This document shows, one piece after another, positions 62,777 through 64,000 of a DNA stretch of 64,000 nucleotides. The notes beneath the pieces are model-generated. The model saw only the letters and a program-made list of their open reading frames with translations. It ran no database searches and was not told the origin of the DNA. A program made the translations under genes and the position numbers. Location of the stretch: assembly GCF_000285495.1 (NCBI RefSeq), contig NZ_HE610977.1, positions 479,981 to 543,980 of the forward strand, given 5' to 3'. Position 1 is the first letter of the stretch. Every line of letters begins with the position of its first letter. The DNA comes from Oceanobacillus massiliensis str. N'diop. Lineage in GTDB: Bacteria > Bacillota > Bacilli > Bacillales > Amphibacillaceae.

Positions 62777-63118
62777 ATGAAAAAGATTGAAGCGATTATT
62801 CGACCGGAAAAATTCCAGTCGCTAAGAAGTAATTTATCTGCAATCGGGATTGGTGGTCTCACGGTTACCGAGGTGGCTGGTACAGGAAAACAGAAAGGCC
62901 AGACAGGTGTCTACCGATCAACCGAATTCCATATTCAATTACTTCCAAAGCTTAAAGTCGAAATGGTTGTAGAGGATACTCAATTGGACGAGATAGTCAA
63001 TATTGTCATTGAAAGCTGTAAAACCGGCAATATCGGCGACGGCAAAATTTTCGTCTCTCCTATTGAAGAAACGATTCGGATACGTACCGGAGAACGTGGA
63101 ATGGAAGCTGTCTTATAA
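62777..63118 (+). CDS. Nitrogen regulatory protein PII (GlnB/GlnK type)
   Basis: 113 residues: MKKIEAIIRPEKF, the T-loop around TGVYRSTEFHIQLLPK with its Tyr, and the C-terminal ATP-binding GDGKIFVSPIEETIRIRTGE. PII next to an ammonium transporter normally gates it (NrgB-like). ATG at 62777 follows AAGGGGTGG; the frame opens earlier. Confidence 0.94.
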   Translation: MKKIEAIIRPEKFQSLRSNLSAIGIGGLTVTEVAGTGKQKGQTGVYRSTEFHIQLLPKLKVEMVVEDTQLDEIVNIVIESCKTGNIGDGKIFVSPIEETIRIRTGERGMEAVL

Positions 63119-63138
63119 AAATGAAGGAGGAAAACATG

Positions 63139-64000
63139 ATGTTTAAAAAAAGCCTTTTATTATTTCTAATCATTTCCCTGATCGCTACACCAGCTTATGC
63201 CGCGGCGCCTACAGTTGAATCATTGGAATTATCCATTAATCTGGTATGGGTGATGCTTGGAGCTGTGCTGGTATTTTTCATGCATGCTGGATTCGCAATG
63301 GTGGAATCAGGTTTTACAAGAGCTAAGAATTCGTTGAACATTCTTATGAAAAACTTTATGACAATTAGTTTTGCAGCAATTTTATTCTTTATTGTAGGTT
63401 ATGGTATCATGTTTGGAACATCTGCAGGTTCGATCATTGGAACAGATGGTTTCATGTTAAGCGGAGTAGAAGATATTGGTTTCTTCGTCTTCCAGGCTAT
63501 GTTCGTTGCAACATGTGCAACAATCATATCAGGAGCAGTAGCAGAGAGAATTAAGCTTGGCAGTTATGTATTGATTGTTGTTGCCATGACGGCTGTTATC
63601 TATCCGGTAGTTGGTCATTGGATCTGGCAGGGTGATGGCTGGTTAACTGCATTAGGATTCAGCGACTTCGCTGGTTCAACTGTTGTACACTTGACCGGAG
63701 CCGTAGGAGCACTTATGGTTGTATTGATTTTAGGGCCGCGTCTAGGTAAATATAGCGGTAAGAAAGTTAATGTCATACAAGGTCATAACATTCCAATGGG
63801 TGCATTAGGGGTATTCATTCTATGGTTAGGATGGTTCGGTTTTAATGGCGGTAGTACACTTGCTGCTGATCCCTCACTAGTTCCGATGGTAATTGGTACG
63901 ACATTACTTTCTACTTCAGCAGCATTGATTTCTTCTTCACTATATACAAAACTGAGATTCAAGAAGGTCGATGCATCATTATCCATGAACGGTGTTTTAG
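63139..64000 (+). CDS. Ammonium transporter (Amt/NrgA), cut by window end
   Basis: 287 codons are seen and the frame is still open at the window end. A cleavable signal-like N-terminus (ISLIATPAYAA) precedes the Amt core: FFMHAGFAMVESGF, ATCATIISGAVAERIK, HWIWQGDGWL, VVHLTGAVGAL and GWFGFNGGSTLAAD. Start ATG at 63139 is 8 nt after AAGGAGG; a second ATG lies one codon upstream. Operon with PII, 20 bp apart. Confidence 0.95.
   Translation, partial: MFKKSLLLFLIISLIATPAYAAAPTVESLELSINLVWVMLGAVLVFFMHAGFAMVESGFTRAKNSLNILMKNFMTISFAAILFFIVGYGIMFGTSAGSIIGTDGFMLSGVEDIGFFVFQAMFVATCATIISGAVAERIKLGSYVLIVVAMTAVIYPVVGHWIWQGDGWLTALGFSDFAGSTVVHLTGAVGALMVVLILGPRLGKYSGKKVNVIQGHNIPMGALGVFILWLGWFGFNGGSTLAADPSLVPMVIGTTLLSTSAALISSSLYTKLRFKKVDASLSMNGVL

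Overview
The window reads as low-GC Firmicute DNA from an endospore-forming member of the Bacillaceae. The evidence is AGGAGG-type ribosome sites, many TTG/GTG starts, sigma-A promoters, spore coat genes (CotY/CotZ type and CotO), and a block in Bacillus subtilis yjb gene order (spx, mecA, coiA, pepF, yjbH, globin, yjbK, sasB, nadK, yjbO, prpE). I cannot fix the genus from the sequence alone.

Layout. 1-8919: a type I-C CRISPR-Cas locus on the minus strand (cas3, cas5, cas8c, cas7, cas4, cas1, cas2, leader, array running off the left edge). The 225 bp between cas3 and cas5 holds a divergent gene for a short crRNA-like RNA. It has a shortened I-C repeat and an 18-nt guide that matches, next to a TTC PAM, the -35 region of the promoter of the cas5-cas2 operon. 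This looks like an RNA-guided self-repression circuit and is the strongest finding. 9.2-14.5 kb: ordinary housekeeping and hypothetical genes (DUF2512, DUF1456, AlaX-type editing protein, ProC).

14.7-29.5 kb: a signalling region built around cyclic-di-GMP. A c-di-GMP-I riboswitch with a terminator heads an 11-gene minus-strand operon. The operon encodes GTP cyclohydrolase I, a double pyruvoyl-tetrahydropterin synthase, an SDR reductase, an anti-sigma-type ATPase, a hydrolase-ACP fusion, an adenylate-forming ligase, a HAMP membrane sensor, an STAS protein, a PP2C phosphatase, a FapA/DUF342 protein and a second STAS protein. A degenerate EAL protein lies just beyond its far end. A CheY-like regulator and a PAS-GGDEF-EAL protein lie at its head. 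The gene set suggests a reduced pterin is made and coupled to a partner-switching signal relay under c-di-GMP control.

29.7-41.1 kb: an accessory, gene-poor zone. It holds short-chain dehydrogenases, an AraC regulator with an Atu4866-like protein, decayed genes (VOC, DHFR/RibD-like, homoserine dehydrogenase, tyrosine recombinase), the 5' end of an IS110 element, an Ltp-type membrane protein, and a tRNA-Val whose 3' half is repeated 4.1 kb away, as expected for a decayed tRNA-integrated island.

41.4-64 kb: conserved core. It contains a heterodimeric ABC exporter, yjcH-yjcG-yjcF, a DUF421 protein, spore coat genes, mgtE, and the yjb block with the Spx control set (Spx, YjbH, MecA). It ends in a PII protein gene and the start of an ammonium transporter gene, with cre-like and TnrA/GlnR-like sites. 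Three core genes (mgtE, yjbO, globin) each carry a single-base frameshift in a homopolymer run.
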